Positions 32,700 to 44,115 of a stretch of 64,000 bases of DNA are shown here, one piece after another; position 1 is the stretch's first letter; the number at the start of each line of letters is the position of its first letter. The DNA comes from Selaginella moellendorffii. Lineage: Eukaryota; Streptophyta; Lycopodiopsida; Selaginellales; Selaginellaceae. Location: contig NW_003314376.1 in assembly GCF_000143415.4 (NCBI RefSeq), forward strand, positions 129,433 through 193,432. The letters run 5' to 3'. The position numbers and the translations under genes are program-made. The notes beneath the pieces are model-generated. The model did not search any database. It was not told the DNA's origin and saw only the letters and a list, made by a program, of their open reading frames with translations.

Positions 32700-33449
32700 A
32701 TGGTCTCTCGCGCTCACGCCGCCCCAACGCTTGCCCGCCGAGCTCCAGCGCCCTGGCATGGCGGCCATCACCGAGCTTCACACCCGCGAGCTCCAGCTCT
32801 AGCTCCAGCACATCCACCACACCACCATGGACACCATCCTCGAGGAGCCCACGAGCCAGTGCCAGGTTTAGCTCCAGTTCTTCAAGGTGACGCTCCAGTT
32901 CGAGCCCCAGCGCCAGCTGCTTTCGTTCACCCTGCTCGCGGCCACCCTGCTCATCTAGCTCCAGCGCCTGATGCTCGCCACCACGATCCAGCTCCAGCAG
33001 CAGCAGTGTACCATCATCATCACGGTGATGGAGCGCCTCTGGTTGTTCACCACCATCACCATGGTCACCACCATGGAGGACGCCACAACCACCACCACCA
33101 CCACCACCATCATCACGAGGGTCACGACGCAGCAGTGGCCACACCAACACCCGCAGCAGTAGTTACAGTGGTTCGGAGGACGCCGTGGTCGCTGCTCCAG
33201 CTTCTTCTGTGGGTTTTGGTTGCGATCTTGGTGCTGCTCGCGTTCTTTTTGCTCGTGCGATGGATGTTCTCTCGGAGGAAGCAGCGCAGTAATGCGATCT
33301 TTCAGGATCCCGGGTGGCAGATCGAAGTTGTGGTGGACGATTCTCTGACTGAGAAGAAACAGCTGGAAGCTCACACTCGTGGTTCGCACAGCAATGGCAC
33401 TCTGGGATTCTCCTCAAAGTGTCCTGCCAACACTGGCAGTGACGCGTAA
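32700..33449 (+). CDS. His/Pro/Ala-rich single-pass membrane protein (P2)
   Basis: A 249-codon frame nearly identical to 7059-7811. The His tract ends ...HHHEGHD where P1 has ...HHRREGHD, an in-frame change of one codon. The hydrophobic helix and the tail are unchanged. Confidence 0.5.
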   Translation: MVSRAHAAPTLARRAPAPWHGGHHRASHPRAPALAPAHPPHHHGHHPRGAHEPVPGLAPVLQGDAPVRAPAPAAFVHPARGHPAHLAPAPDARHHDPAPAAAVYHHHHGDGAPLVVHHHHHGHHHGGRHNHHHHHHHHHEGHDAAVATPTPAAVVTVVRRTPWSLLQLLLWVLVAILVLLAFFLLVRWMFSRRKQRSNAIFQDPGWQIEVVVDDSLTEKKQLEAHTRGSHSNGTLGFSSKCPANTGSDA

Positions 33450-33959
33450 GTCAGCACAGTGCATGCCTTGTCACATGGAAGATTGTGTACAAACAATCTT
33501 CAAGGAGATGAAGTTGCAGAGCAAGAAGACAGCAGGGTCTTGCTCACGGACGGTGAAGATCACATACAAGGGTCCACTGGTGGAAGTCACCAGACTTGGA
33601 AGTTATTGCGCAGCTGGCTCGGAACATGGACTGGAAAGTAGAGCAGGAACCTACCAAGTTTCGATTTGACTGAGCTATCCTCTAGAGGTGACGGGGGAGC
33701 AAACGTTAGTGCACCTCCAAAGGCCAGAGAAGTTGCTTGAGACGAAAGGTTTGAGAAAAGGTAACGTACTACTTTTGCTCTCTGTTCTTGCAGGTGCTCA
33801 AATCTCAACTTCGATGAGAAGAAGCAGAGCAGGGCATAGCGGCCAGATAGGTTTCTCCAGAGTCAAGAGCATCATAAGCCAGGAATCAAGCAAGTGCAAA
33901 ATTGTGGAAGTATGGTCGAAGTCTAGGTTGTTTGACAGGATGGGACGAAGAACAGGATA
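33450..33959 (+). pseudogene. Unidentified gene segment (P2)
   Basis: Contains MPCHMEDCVQTIFKEMKL in one frame and LLTDGEDHIQG in another. A TGA at about 33667 interrupts the frame that is open in Q2. An intron-like GTAACG...CTTGCAG lies at 33761-33793. Confidence 0.4.
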
Positions 33960-34434
33960 GGTTGGTCTACCTCGCAAATTAACCCAATGCATTCGTCGCA
34001 AGCAGCCTCGTGGACATGTGGAAGCATCAGAAGTGTTCAGGAGGACAAAGAAACACGACGTTGGTTGCCTGGAACACGATCATCATGGGACATGCACGTC
34101 TTCTATCAGATGCAACGAGAAGCTGGCCTGCCTCCAAACGCTGAGACTTTGCATGGAGCAGCAAAACGTCGTTTCCTGGGAACAACCTTTGCTCTTGACT
34201 GCTACGAGCAAGCCGCAGCCAAACGCTCAGACTTTCATGGTGGCGCTCAAGGCACGCGGCGACTTAGCAGAGAAGAGGCTCCACTCGCAGATCTCGGAGA
34301 GAAATCTGGAGGGAATCCACTACTCAGCGTGGTCGCTCAATGAGAGAAAAGCTTTTCTTGGGAGGTTGGTAAACTTTGCAAGGAAAGAGTGTCATGCAAG
34401 GTTGATGGAGCCGTCAATCAAAGATGGTACCTGA
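33960..34434 (+). pseudogene. PPR-protein fragment (P2)
   Basis: PPR motifs in shifting frames: VEASEVF.RTKKH, MQREAGLPPNAET, FMVALKARGDLAEKR, HSQISERNLEG. It has more of the N-terminal repeat than P1. Confidence 0.75.
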
Positions 34435-34519
34435 AAAGACGCGAATGGATCTTAGCTGGCACACCTTGGTGAAGAGATAAAAAATATGAGAGACAATACT
34501 TATCTCTTAATTAATTTGC

Positions 34520-35834
34520 TGTAGTATCATTCATTGAGTAATTTAGTTATAAACTTATTTGAGATTAATATTATAGTAGAATAAAAAAAAATATACTAGA
34601 AAGTGTTTATATGGAAGTTTATAAATTATAATCAAAAAGATTAATCTAAATGAACAACAACTATTAGATACTAAAATATCCTAGAATCTCCAAGCATAGT
34701 TTAAGTATATTCAATACCACCATAAGTTTGCTGAAGCAAACCACTTATGGATCTATAGTGTTTGGTCACTTTAAACCTATAGAAGCTTATTCACAAACCT
34801 ATTTACATTATTATATAGAACTTTTTTCACAAAACTTCTTTGATTAAACCCATATTAAACTTGGGACTTAAGTTTCTCTGAGATTTTGTTGTTGATTAGA
34901 TGTTATGGTTTTCTTTTAACAATGCTTTGTACAAATATATAAATTTTATAATTATAATTCAAGTTCTTTAAATCTTTTTTAATTTCATATTAGTAGACGA
35001 GAAACAATAAACATATGAACATTACAAATACTTGGTCAAAGGAAGCAAACACAGCATACTCAAAAGCATTATAGTTGAAAGTAAGAAAATAGCCATCAAG
35101 CAGGAATACCATCATTATGAGTATATAATTCTCAAGTATGGAAGTGATATTATAAATGGGAAGCTTTACAACATCATAATCAACCAATTCCCGAGTTGCA
35201 ATTACATATAATTCTTTAAATGTTAAAATTCTGAAATCTTTCATCCTTTGCATAGGATGGATCCAAATGTTAAAGTTTGGATTCATCATAACGTCTGAAC
35301 ATGAGGTGAAAAAAAAAGATATTTGTATTGTATTTGAAACTAAATAAACTTTATTTATAAATTATTCCAAGCACTCACACACTGAAAACAATATAGGGTA
35401 TTTCTTATAATTTCACTCAAAGAGAGAGTTAATTCTTCAATAGAAGAAAAACGTGCAACCATCACGAAACTTAAATGTATTAACGACCTTGTCTAGATCA
35501 GCTGAAAGAAGGCACAAAGAAACTTGCCAAGCATCAGCAAGACAAAAGCACACAATTTATTTTGGACAACTCTCTATCATGAAATCAAAAAAGATTTAAA
35601 GAACTTGAATCATAGTTACAAAGTTGTACATTTGTACAGGACAGAATGTAACATCTAATCTACTTGGAGAAGCTTGAGTCCCAAGTTTTCAAGTTAAGTT
35701 TAAGTGACCAAACACCATAGATATATAATTTCCTATATAAATAATCATTTGTGAAATATGATTCAGAGCATGATTGTCTCTGATATTTTTATCTTTTGAC
35801 CATGGTGTGCCCCCTAAGATCCTTTCGCCTGTTT
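34520..35834. repeat. AT-rich palindrome core, unit 2
   Basis: Homologous to 8831-10117 with the same internal inverted repeat (about 34705-34990 against 35590-35735). A short string CCAAGCACTCACAC at 35367, matching the D LTR end, is inserted near the middle. No gene. Confidence 0.7.
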
Positions 35835-36836
35835 TCATCTTTGTTTGGGTTTTGTTGATGGCTCCGTCAATCTTGCATTACACTCTTTCTCCATTTTCCT
35901 CACAAAGTTTACCAACAAGCTCCCGAGATGAGCAACACCTCCTAATACCCTCTCCACAATAAGATTGTATGTCCATTCCCGTCCCTGAAATAACATGTCA
36001 TTGATGAAAAAGTCAAAGAACAAGATACTTACCATGTGTAAGGAGATAAGCTCCAGAGCCTTCACAGCTTTTCATGAAACTACCAAGCTTCAGTTTCGCC
36101 TTCACAAGAAGGTACTTGACTTACGTGATGCTTAGGCCAAGATGGTCGAGCTAGTTAGAAGTCTCTGACTTCAAGCTGTTTTAGCTATAAGATGAAACAA
36201 AAAAGCTATGAACTAAAAACTATAGTACCTATGAACATCATGCTTTGTAAGGCACTCTCCAGGTACTTCAAATGAGTAGTGCAAGAGGAAGTGCCGGAGT
36301 AATACTGAACTTGGGGCAGAAAACTTCTTGAGAGGCAGCCACGTCTCCACACTTCCTATAGAATGTGATGAGTGAGCACGCGAGTAGTGGATTCCGTCCA
36401 GATTTCTCTTCCAGATCTGCGAGTGGAGCCTCTTCGCCTAAGTCGCCCCGTGCCTTGAGCGCCACCACGAAAGTCTGAGCGTTTGGCTGCTGGCTTGCTC
36501 ATAGCGCTCGAGAGCAAAGGTTGTTCTCGGTGTATCCCAGGAAAGGATGTTTTGCTCAGCGTTTGGAGGTAGGCCAGCTTCTCGTTGCATCTGATAGAAG
36601 ACGTGCATGTCCCATGATGATCGTGTTCCAGGCATGTTTCTTCGTCCTCCCGAACACTTCTGATGCTTCCACATGTCCACGAGGCTGCTTGCAACAAATG
36701 CATCAGCTTCGTATTCACAATTTGTGAGGCGAGAGTCTATCCTGTTCATCGTCCCATCCTGTTGAACAACCTGTGTTGCAAGCCGCAGTGTAGACTTCGA
36801 CCATACTTTCACAATTGCACTTGCTTGATTCCCCAA
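35835..36836 (-). pseudogene. PPR-protein fragment (Q2)
   Basis: The most complete PPR remnant. In order: AFVASSLVDMW, a frame change, FYQMQREAGLPPNAE, SWDTPRTTFALERYEQA, VALKARGDL, LITFYRKCGDVAASQEVF (a clear PPR motif) and a C-terminal FFDFFINDMLFQGREW. At least three frame changes occur. It would be an organelle RNA-binding PLS-class PPR if intact. Confidence 0.8.
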
Positions 36837-37503
36837 TTGTGATGCTCTTGACTCTGGAGAAACTTATCTGGCCACTATGCCCTGTACTGCTTCTTCTCAT
36901 CAAAGTTGAGATTTGAGCGCCTGCAAGAATAGAGAGCAAAAGTAGTACGTTACATTTTCTCAAACCTTTCGTCTCGAGCAACCTCTCTGGCCTTTGGAGG
37001 TGCACCAACGTCTGCTCCCTTGTCACCTCTAGAGGATAGCTCGTAAATCCTTCATCAAATCGAAACTTGGTAGGTTCTTGCTCTACCTTCCAATCCATGT
37101 TCCGAGCCAGTTGTGTCATAACTTCCAAGTCTGGCGACTTCCACCAGTCAACCCTTGTATGTGATCTCTGGGTGAGATCACCGTCAGTGAGCAAGAGCCT
37201 ACTGACTTCTTGCTCTGCAACTTCATCTCCTTGAAGATTGATTCTACACAATCTTCCCTGTGACAACACATGCACTGTGCTGACTTACGTGTCACTGCCA
37301 GTGTTGGCAGGACACTTTGCGGAGAATTCCAGTGTACCATTGCTGTGGGAACTACGAGTGTGAGCATCCAGCTGTTTCTTCTCAGTCGGAGAATAGTCCA
37401 CCACAACTTCCAGATGATCCGTCACTTCGATCTGCCACCCGGGCTCCTGAAAGATCGCATTCCTGCGCTGCTTCCTTTGAGATAACATGCATCGCTCAAT
37501 CAC
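36837..37503 (-). pseudogene. Unidentified gene segment (Q2)
   Basis: 37285-37503 encodes the RRNAIFQEPGW...CPANTGSDT tail. 36715-37275 keeps a 186-codon frame open (INLQGDEVAEQEVSRLLL..., WWKSPDLEVMTQLARN, LVHLQRPERLLETKG). A GTAACG/CTTGCAG intron-like unit lies near 36920-36952. No family was recognised. Confidence 0.4.
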
Positions 37504-37702
37504 GAAATGCTCTCCACAGTATAGGTATGATATTTCAAAAAGAGAAATGGATATCTTTCCAATCCTAATGTCCTACTTGCAGTGACACGCCACTTTGCAT
37601 ACTTTGAATAACGAAACTCTTTTTTTTTCTCGTTTTTCAACTTAGCACTCATTGAATGGGATCATGGAGACACAAGCCATCAGCGTGCACAAACTACTTC
37701 CT

Positions 37703-38068
37703 CTACAGGAAACTGGGGAAAAGAAACACGAGATAAATATCTATCCATTGCTGTTTTGATAGTCTCACGGTGCCCAACCGAAAGCATGAGACTGATAGAT
37801 GCAAAAATGCAAGTTGGATTATCTTTGTCAGGTAGATGGCATCCTTGTTGTCTTCACGCTCCTGCCTACCAGTCTTCTTTTTCTCGGCCGGTGGAGGTCT
37901 GTTATTATGGCTGCCTCTATTGCAGACACAACATATCAAAGTAGTTTCAATAATGTCAGAGGCAAAAGCAAAAGAATTAACCCATCTGGGTACTGGAATA
38001 AAAGCCAGTTTGTCACAGACGGTAGAGCAGCAATCCAGTGACCCAACAGTGGAGGGAACGAGCACCAT
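37703..38068 (-). CDS. Hypothetical protein, Cys/Lys-containing (Q2)
   Basis: 121 codons, same length as the Q1 copy at 12008 with several substitutions (for example DIIETTL for NIMQTTL). Confidence 0.3.
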   Translation of the reverse strand: MVLVPSTVGSLDCCSTVCDKLAFIPVPRWVNSFAFASDIIETTLICCVCNRGSHNNRPPPAEKKKTGRQEREDNKDAIYLTKIIQLAFLHLSVSCFRLGTVRLSKQQWIDIYLVFLFPSFL

Positions 38069-38169
38069 CCGGTTTTACTTCTTCATCGTGGATCCCTAGC
38101 TCCTCAAGTGGTCAACCATAGTCAACACCAGTAAAATCAGTCAAAACGCTTGGAATGATTGAAAATAGT

Positions 38170-38242
38170 TGGAGATGCCGGGTATCGATCCCGGTGCCTC
38201 TCGCATGCTAAGCGAGCGCTCTACCATCTGAGCTACATCCCC
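38170..38242 (-). tRNA. tRNA-Ala (AGC), Q2
   Basis: The best of the three: 73 nt, A box TAGCTCAGATGG, anticodon loop TTAGCAT, T arm CCGGG-ATCGATA-CCCGG fully paired, discriminator A. It is probably the functional master copy. Confidence 0.95.
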
Positions 38243-38347
38243 TTAGAATAGAAACAAAAATGCAAAGCTTTCTCTTCACCAGTCTAGTACTCATCTTTGG
38301 AGATTCCGGCGTCTTTTGTCACATTTCAAGAGTTTTTTGATTGATTC

Positions 38348-38654
38348 TATGGAGGAAAATACTCAAGGTCATGAGATCTCATCTTGGCAACGTCTTATTA
38401 AGTGCTCCAGGTTTAAGGCCGAGGGATTTGTGGAGCATACCCCTGAGAATCAAAAGAGATGCGTGTGGAATCCACAGGATGGGTTGCTTGATGCGTACTA
38501 CAGGGCACTCCTTGCAAAGCTGGCAACCATGAAGAATGTTACTAATGCTTATAATAATAATACATATAGTAATAGTACAAACAAGAGGAGGAACAAGGCT
38601 AGTGAATTATTTTGCTTTGCATTGTTATTCAAGATGGGTAGAAGCAATTGGTAA
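38348..38654 (+). CDS. Short unidentified frame between Q2 and ORC6b
   Basis: MEENTQGHEISSWQRLIKC... runs 102 codons. The first 33 codons recur in the Q3 flank (49524-49612), where LTR B then interrupts the sequence. In the second half it overlaps, on the opposite strand, sequence related to the P-arm intron, so coding is doubtful. Confidence 0.25.
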
Positions 38655-38810
38655 AACCAAGACAATATAAATCAATTGGTATGATCTTTAGTACCAAATA
38701 AATACTAATATTATTTGGTATTTTAATTTGCTTATTTAGAAGTTTTTTAAAAATGAGTAACTTTACTTTTGCCTTTTTTACAAAATATCGAAAGCACATT
38801 CTTTCGAAGT

Positions 38811-40152
38811 TTAAGCGCGTTTGCTTTCGGTCTCTGACAGCCCCTGAACAAACGAACGGAGAAATCGGGCACGCTTGATCAATCCAAAGAAACTAATCAC
38901 TAAAAGCTTACCAGGTGATGGATTTTGTTTTGAGGATGACAAAACGGCCTCTTTCCATTCCTCGTATTCTAGGCATGTTGTCCTGCCTGGATCCTGCATG
39001 CAAACCAAACTAAAGTCTTTAGAACCTGGAAGTTGCAACAAGCAGATCGACGCCTTCCTACTGACCTCGAGATTCGTGGCATCCGACAGAGCTGCAGAAG
39101 AAATGCTCGCACTGTGAGATCAGGCCTTGCAGAAAAAATATCGAGTTCTTTGCATACCTCTCTTGCATCCTCTAGTTCTTGATTCGGATTTCTCTTTCTC
39201 AACACCGACCAAATCGAAGCAGATATCTGTCATAGACGCGGCAACCTGTAGAAAAATAAAATCTAGAATCGGCAATACAATTGCTCGCTGGAGCTTACGT
39301 TGGAAAACTCAGGGTCCGACGTGCTAGACACCTCCATCAATTTAGCTTTGTCAACTTTAAGCTGTTGAAACATACAAAAAAAAGACAGTAAAACCGTGAA
39401 AAAAAGCATTGGAAACTGCTTGCCTTTTGCTTTCTCGCGCATAAATAAAACGCGACGCTGGTGAATACAGGGCGATCGAAATCAGCGCTTCGACGTCGTG
39501 CTTCTGGTAAAGTGGCCAAAACTCGCTCTTTGTATCTGGAGCAAAACGTAGAGAGAGCCCGTAAAGAAATAAACTAAAAGGAAAGAGGAAGCTCTTACGC
39601 TGCCAAGACCCTCTGGACAGCTTGTATGAGTCTCACGCATCCAAATTGCACAGCGAGCTCGCGCACATTCAAGCTTGTCCTGAAGAAAAAAATGTTATTC
39701 CCACATTTTTTTTCCATCTCTTTTCTTCCTGGCTTTGAAGAAATACCTGATACCAAGAGCATTCTGGACTGTGGTGAGTGATCTATTGTAAGCCTTATCA
39801 GAAAGACCACTCAGCTTGATTCCCTTTTGCCGATCAAATGGAACTTGCATCCTGTCCGAGAAGAAAAGAAAGAAATAAACTCCACCCGCAAAGAAATGCA
39901 GATCTGGATACTTACATCGAGCACGCGATCTCGAAACAGAGCACGGATCGGCAGACATCGCCCTGGAATAACACACAAGAGCATTGGATACCCTCAAGTC
40001 ACAGGCGGAAAGAAAGAAGCAAGCACACTCACAATGCCAAATGCCGCCGCATCAAATTCCATCCGGCAGAGGTGCAGCAGCTCCTCCGCCTTGCGCAGCA
40101 CTTCGCGATCGGCCGCCATTCCCAGCCGCCGCTCCAGCGCCTTCATCTCCAT
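38811..40152 (-). CDS. ORC6: ORC6b, origin recognition complex subunit 6, intact exon structure
   Basis: ORC6 is the smallest subunit of the complex that marks nuclear replication origins; its two cyclin-box-like folds contact DNA. Exons by GT/GC-AG borders and frame: 40033-40152, 39916-39962, 39747-39851, 39599-39679, 39424-39535, 39299-39361, 39158-39245, probably 39066-39091, and 38912-38993 or read-through to the stop at 38811. Diagnostic plant ORC6 segments are FDRQKGIKLSGLSDKAYNRS, LNVRELAVQFGCVRLIQ, DFDRPVFTSVAFYLCARKQK, LKVDKAKLMEV and SMTDICFDLVGVEKEK, with EYEEWKEAVL near the C-terminus. The predicted length of about 270-280 residues suits the family. The exon 5 donor is GC rather than GT (GCAAGC). 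Introns are about 50-70 nt. The 3' end is the least certain part. Confidence 0.88.
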
Positions 40153-40490
40153 GGCGCGCGAAGAACCTCGCGTTTGGAAATAGGCGGGAAGATAACGAGT
40201 TAACCTAAACCGCAAGGGTTAGAGATAAACGAACATTAATGGTTTACTTTACGTCAACTATAGTCAACCTTGGCGTTGTAGCCACAATTTTATTTGGAAC
40301 GATGGATGGATCATACAAAACTTTTTAAGATTGTAGAAAGCTGCAGGGAATACAAGGACGACGAGAGTCCTTCATTTCTCGCAGTGAAGAACACAATCAA
40401 AAAAAGGAGATGGCCGAGTAGATCATATCTTGTTGAATGCAACGATGTCACAGCTTAGGATGTACTCCGCCACCGGGCCCTCATCAATCA
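40153..40490. other. ORC6b 5' flank joined to element S-c
   Basis: Promoter-side sequence almost identical to that of ORC6a, with one short insertion (GGTTTACTTTAC near 40240). No gene. Confidence 0.5.
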
Positions 40491-42546
40491 AAAAGTATGT
40501 CACTTAAGGCTATTAATACTGTTTCGTTTGATCTAACTTTTGGTGTTGTGGGGTGTGATAATATTGGTATTGTGCCCATCCTTGATGTGTTGTTTGTTGG
40601 TCTCTAGCTTTTGTGGGATGTGATTATACGGTTTATCCTATTCTTAATGTTCTACCAATCTCCTATTGACGTGGAGTGTGATCGTGATATTGATTGGTGA
40701 GCTATGGATGATGCGTGGAGTGTGATCGTGATATTGATTGGTGAGCTATGGATGATGCAGTTTAATTCTTGGAGAATGTTTGAGGATCAAGTTTGTGGAA
40801 AGACAATTAATCTGGATATTGAGTGTATCCATGAAGTTGAGAATCTTGCTTTTATTTTGTTGGTAGAGTCTTTGATTAATTCTGGTATTGAGTATTTCCC
40901 TGTTCCAAGGGTTAAGTCACTTTAGCCAGAGTTTTAGGTTGAATGCATGTCCCCACTTGTGAGTGCCACTAAGAGCCTTTGTGTAAGCTCCTAAGTTTGG
41001 ACTTCCCGAGAAGTCACCCAGCCCAGTACTATTCAAACCCAAGGACGCTTAACTCCAACTATCCCAAGACCCTTAACCGATTGGAAAAGGGGGTGCACTC
41101 TTGTTCATGGGCCCTTTCCCTCTATATTTGAACCCCAATGGATCGCTTACAATCCACCAGGGGGAACAAACTGGACTAGCCAGATGTCAATCAACATGTG
41201 GTGTGATTCCCTTAGCCAACCAACAGAGTCGGACCCGAGACCTCTCTGATACCAAATGTAAACTCCTACGTTTGGACTTCCTGGGAGGTCATCCAGCCCA
41301 GTACTATTCAAACCCAAGGACACTTAACTCCAACTATTTCAATACCCTTAACCGATTGGAAAAGGGGGTGCACTCTTGTTCATGGGCCCTTTCCCTCTAT
41401 ATTTGAACCCCAATGGATCGTCTCTCGAATCGTTCCCTTTGGTTGCTTACATTTTGCTTTACTATTACTCATGAGGAGTTTATATATTCCCTTGAGAATG
41501 TGAATGTTATTATTGATTTTCCCATATCAAGTGTTGAGTTGTGTGTTCAAAAGGTTAAGTGGTGTGAATCTTTTGCTTATATTGTGGCTGAAATATTTAA
41601 CGAAAGGAAATCCCCTATTGACCAAGCTTTAAGCATATATTCTTTTAATTTTCCATTTTTGCATTGCCAGTTGTTGCAAATTCCTCTTCCAATGCTTTTC
41701 TATCTACTTTTTCTTCTTCCAAAATTGTTTTTCCTCAATTTTTCTCGTTTTCTCCTTTTTGCCTTGACACTTCAAACTTTTTTTTTCTTTAGAGGAGGGG
41801 GTAGAGGAGACGGATGGGAGTCCGGCCCCGATGATGGAGTGAGGATGAGCAAATACGATAGTGGAGCAAGGGCGAATGATATAGATTGTGGAGTAAGGAC
41901 GAGCATAGCGAGTTTGAACGAAACATCCAACCCCGATGTAATAAGGCCGAATAGATACGATAGTGGAGTGAGGCTGGACATAGATGGCAGAGTGAGGACA
42001 AGCACAGTAAGTCCAAAAGGAGTTAATGTTTCAAATCTTTTTTTCTTCGAGGAGGGGATAAGGAGAATGTGAAAGACGAATGGAGTGAGTCTAACCTCCC
42101 CAATGCAAAGTTATGGTTGTGTGGTTAGTTTGAGCATTTGGGAGTTGCATAAAGAGTTGCAACTGGTTCATCAAAGTTCTATACTAGGCTAATGATTATG
42201 CCATAGCTTTAGATTTTATTTCAGTCATGGTTATTAGCAACTTTATTGGTGGTTTTGTGGGAGTTTTAAATTCTTGTAGTAATTTATAATTGCCCAACAG
42301 AAGTTCCAGATGTTCCACTTGACTTATTATTATCACCTTTTCATCTTCCAAAAGGGAGGGTGGTGTAAAGTTTGTAAATACATATATGTATATATATGTA
42401 TTACCCTAGCTAGGTAATCCACTAATTATAGTAGTATAACATATCGACTGTCCATTAAGGACTAAATCTAATCTATCCATTCTTGTATATAAGTAGGGGC
42501 CTAAATTTTAAATAATATACCTCTTCCTTTATTCTAAGTACTCACA
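40491..42546 (+). mobile_element. Non-coding LTR element S-c with nested TRIM
   Basis: The same 5' truncation point as S-a, a local direct duplication (GTGGAGTGTGATCGTGATAT at 40671 and again at 40714), an internal deletion after 40806, and a TRIM at 40982-41451. The 3' LTR is 42364-42546 (183 bp). Confidence 0.75.
40982..41451 (-). mobile_element. TRIM (miniature LTR retrotransposon)
   Basis: Two LTRs, 40982-41151 (170 bp) and 41257-41451 (195 bp, 23 bp or so extra before the end), with TG...CA ends, flank 105 bp. On the minus strand TTTGGTATCAGAGAGG adjoins the right-hand LTR, an iMet-type primer site, so that one is the 5' LTR. Target repeats are ctttg (40977-40981) and ttttg (41452-41456). 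S-b shows the empty site GCCTTTGCTTTAC. Confidence 0.88.
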
Positions 42547-43026
42547 ATATATATTTTATATATTATATGGCTTTTGGGATGGATCCAAATCTTAAAATTT
42601 GGATTCACTGCAATATCTTAATATGGGGGGTTTATGACATTGGAAAAGAACTAGATATTGGTATTATATTTGAATTTGATATATATTTATAAATAAACAT
42701 TTACTTATAAATTACTCATAAAATAACAAAGGACATTTTTTAAAGCTACACTCAAATGGATTTTATAGTAATAAATGTATATTCAGTAATACTAAATATA
42801 GTGAATTTATTCTGTAAATTAGGTCAGAAGGTAAAACCTCTATTAAATAGGAAATATTGCCACTCAGATCTAAATATTATTTAAATTTAAATTTTTTAAA
42901 AATACCTGTTTAATAAAAATATTGCCACGAAAACATTAAGAAATTATTCTTTCGTGTACCAGAATATTTGAAAATATTTTTAATGACTCCTTTTGCTCTC
43001 TCTATTATCAGATCTGTATAGGACTA
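42547..43026. repeat. AT-rich core repeat (left of P3)
   Basis: Near-identical to 5357-5838. No gene. Confidence 0.6.
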
Positions 43027-43033
43027 CATTAAG

Positions 43034-43279
43034 TTGTACATTCTTGAGGTCAGTAGGAAGGCATTGATTTGCTTGTTACAACTTACAAGTTCCAAAGGCA
43101 TTAGTTTGGTTTTGGTACAAGATCCAGGCAGGACAACATGCTTGGAATACAAGGAATGGAGAGAGGCCACCTTGAAACAAAATCCATCACCTAGTAAGCT
43201 TTTAATAATTGGTTTCTTTGGATTGATCAAGCATGCCCAATATCTCTATTTGTTTGTTCAGAAAAGCAAATGCACTTAA
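43034..43279 (+). pseudogene. ORC6 3'-end fragment (P3)
   Basis: As in P2, full-length for this fragment (81 codons to the TAA). Confidence 0.8.
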
Positions 43280-43617
43280 ATTTTGAAAGAATGTGAAGGT
43301 GACGTTTCCAATTTTGAACTTTTGTAAGAAAAACAAGTTACTCATTTTAAAAGACTTTTAGCTATACAAATATGTAGCTAAATATGTTTACTAGCAAACC
43401 AAAATACCAATTACTATTAGTGTTTAGACAATTTGATTGGTACAGAAGACCATACCAGTTGATTTATATTGTGTTGGTTTTACCAATTGCTTTACTCCTC
43501 TTGCATAACACTGCAAAGCAAAACACTATCCCTCTTCCTCCTCCTCTTGTGATTACTATTACTATAATATGTATTATTATTATAAGCATTAGTAACATTC
43601 TTCATGGTTGCCTGCAG

Positions 43618-43755
43618 ATGCAGCTTCTTGGCTATAGGAACTTGCTGGAGATGGTGGGATTTCCAAAGCTCATCTCTCAAAAGGCTCTTGAAATGCAACA
43701 AAAGCTGCCAGAATCTCCAAGGATGAGTATTAGAATGGTGAAGAGAAAAGTTTAG
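43618..43755 (+). CDS. Terminal exon of unidentified gene (45 codons), P3 copy
   Basis: Same frame as at 6398; the few base changes are silent. Confidence 0.4.
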   Translation: MQLLGYRNLLEMVGFPKLISQKALEMQQKLPESPRMSIRMVKRKV

Positions 43756-43775
43756 CATTTTTGTTTCTTTGCTAA

Positions 43776-43810
43776 GGCGAGATAGCTCAGATGGTAGAGC
43801 GCTTGCCATC
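43776..43810 (+). pseudogene. tRNA-Ala 5' third (P3)
   Basis: GGCGAGATAGCTCAGATGGT and a few bases more; the remainder of the tRNA is deleted. Confidence 0.75.
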
Positions 43811-44115
43811 AAAATATGTTTGATTATTGGACAGTTCCAGGCGTTTTGACCGATTTTACTGGTGTTGACCTTTGGGGAGCTATGGATGGATGTTGCACCG
43901 TGAGACTGTCAACAGAGCCATGCATAGATATTTATCTTGTGTTTCTTTTTCCCACTTTTTTGCAAACGAGTAAAAAAGTTTCGTTCACTGCAAGTCCATT
44001 AGGATTGAGCCTGGAAAGGAGTTGCCATCAAATTAAAGATGTCTTATCTTTTTGAAATATTGACCACTTCGTGATTGTGAGATTAAATCGCTGTCCACAT
44101 CTAGGTTTGGGCTCC

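Larger units (their letters stand above)
31459..38345. repeat. Giant imperfect palindrome, unit 2 (P2 - core - Q2)
   Basis: Same layout as unit 1, without gap. P2 is 31459-34519, core 34520-35834 and Q2 35835-38345. Q2 continues directly into the intact ORC6b, so reading leftwards from ORC6b gives the ancestral gene order. Confidence 0.82.
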
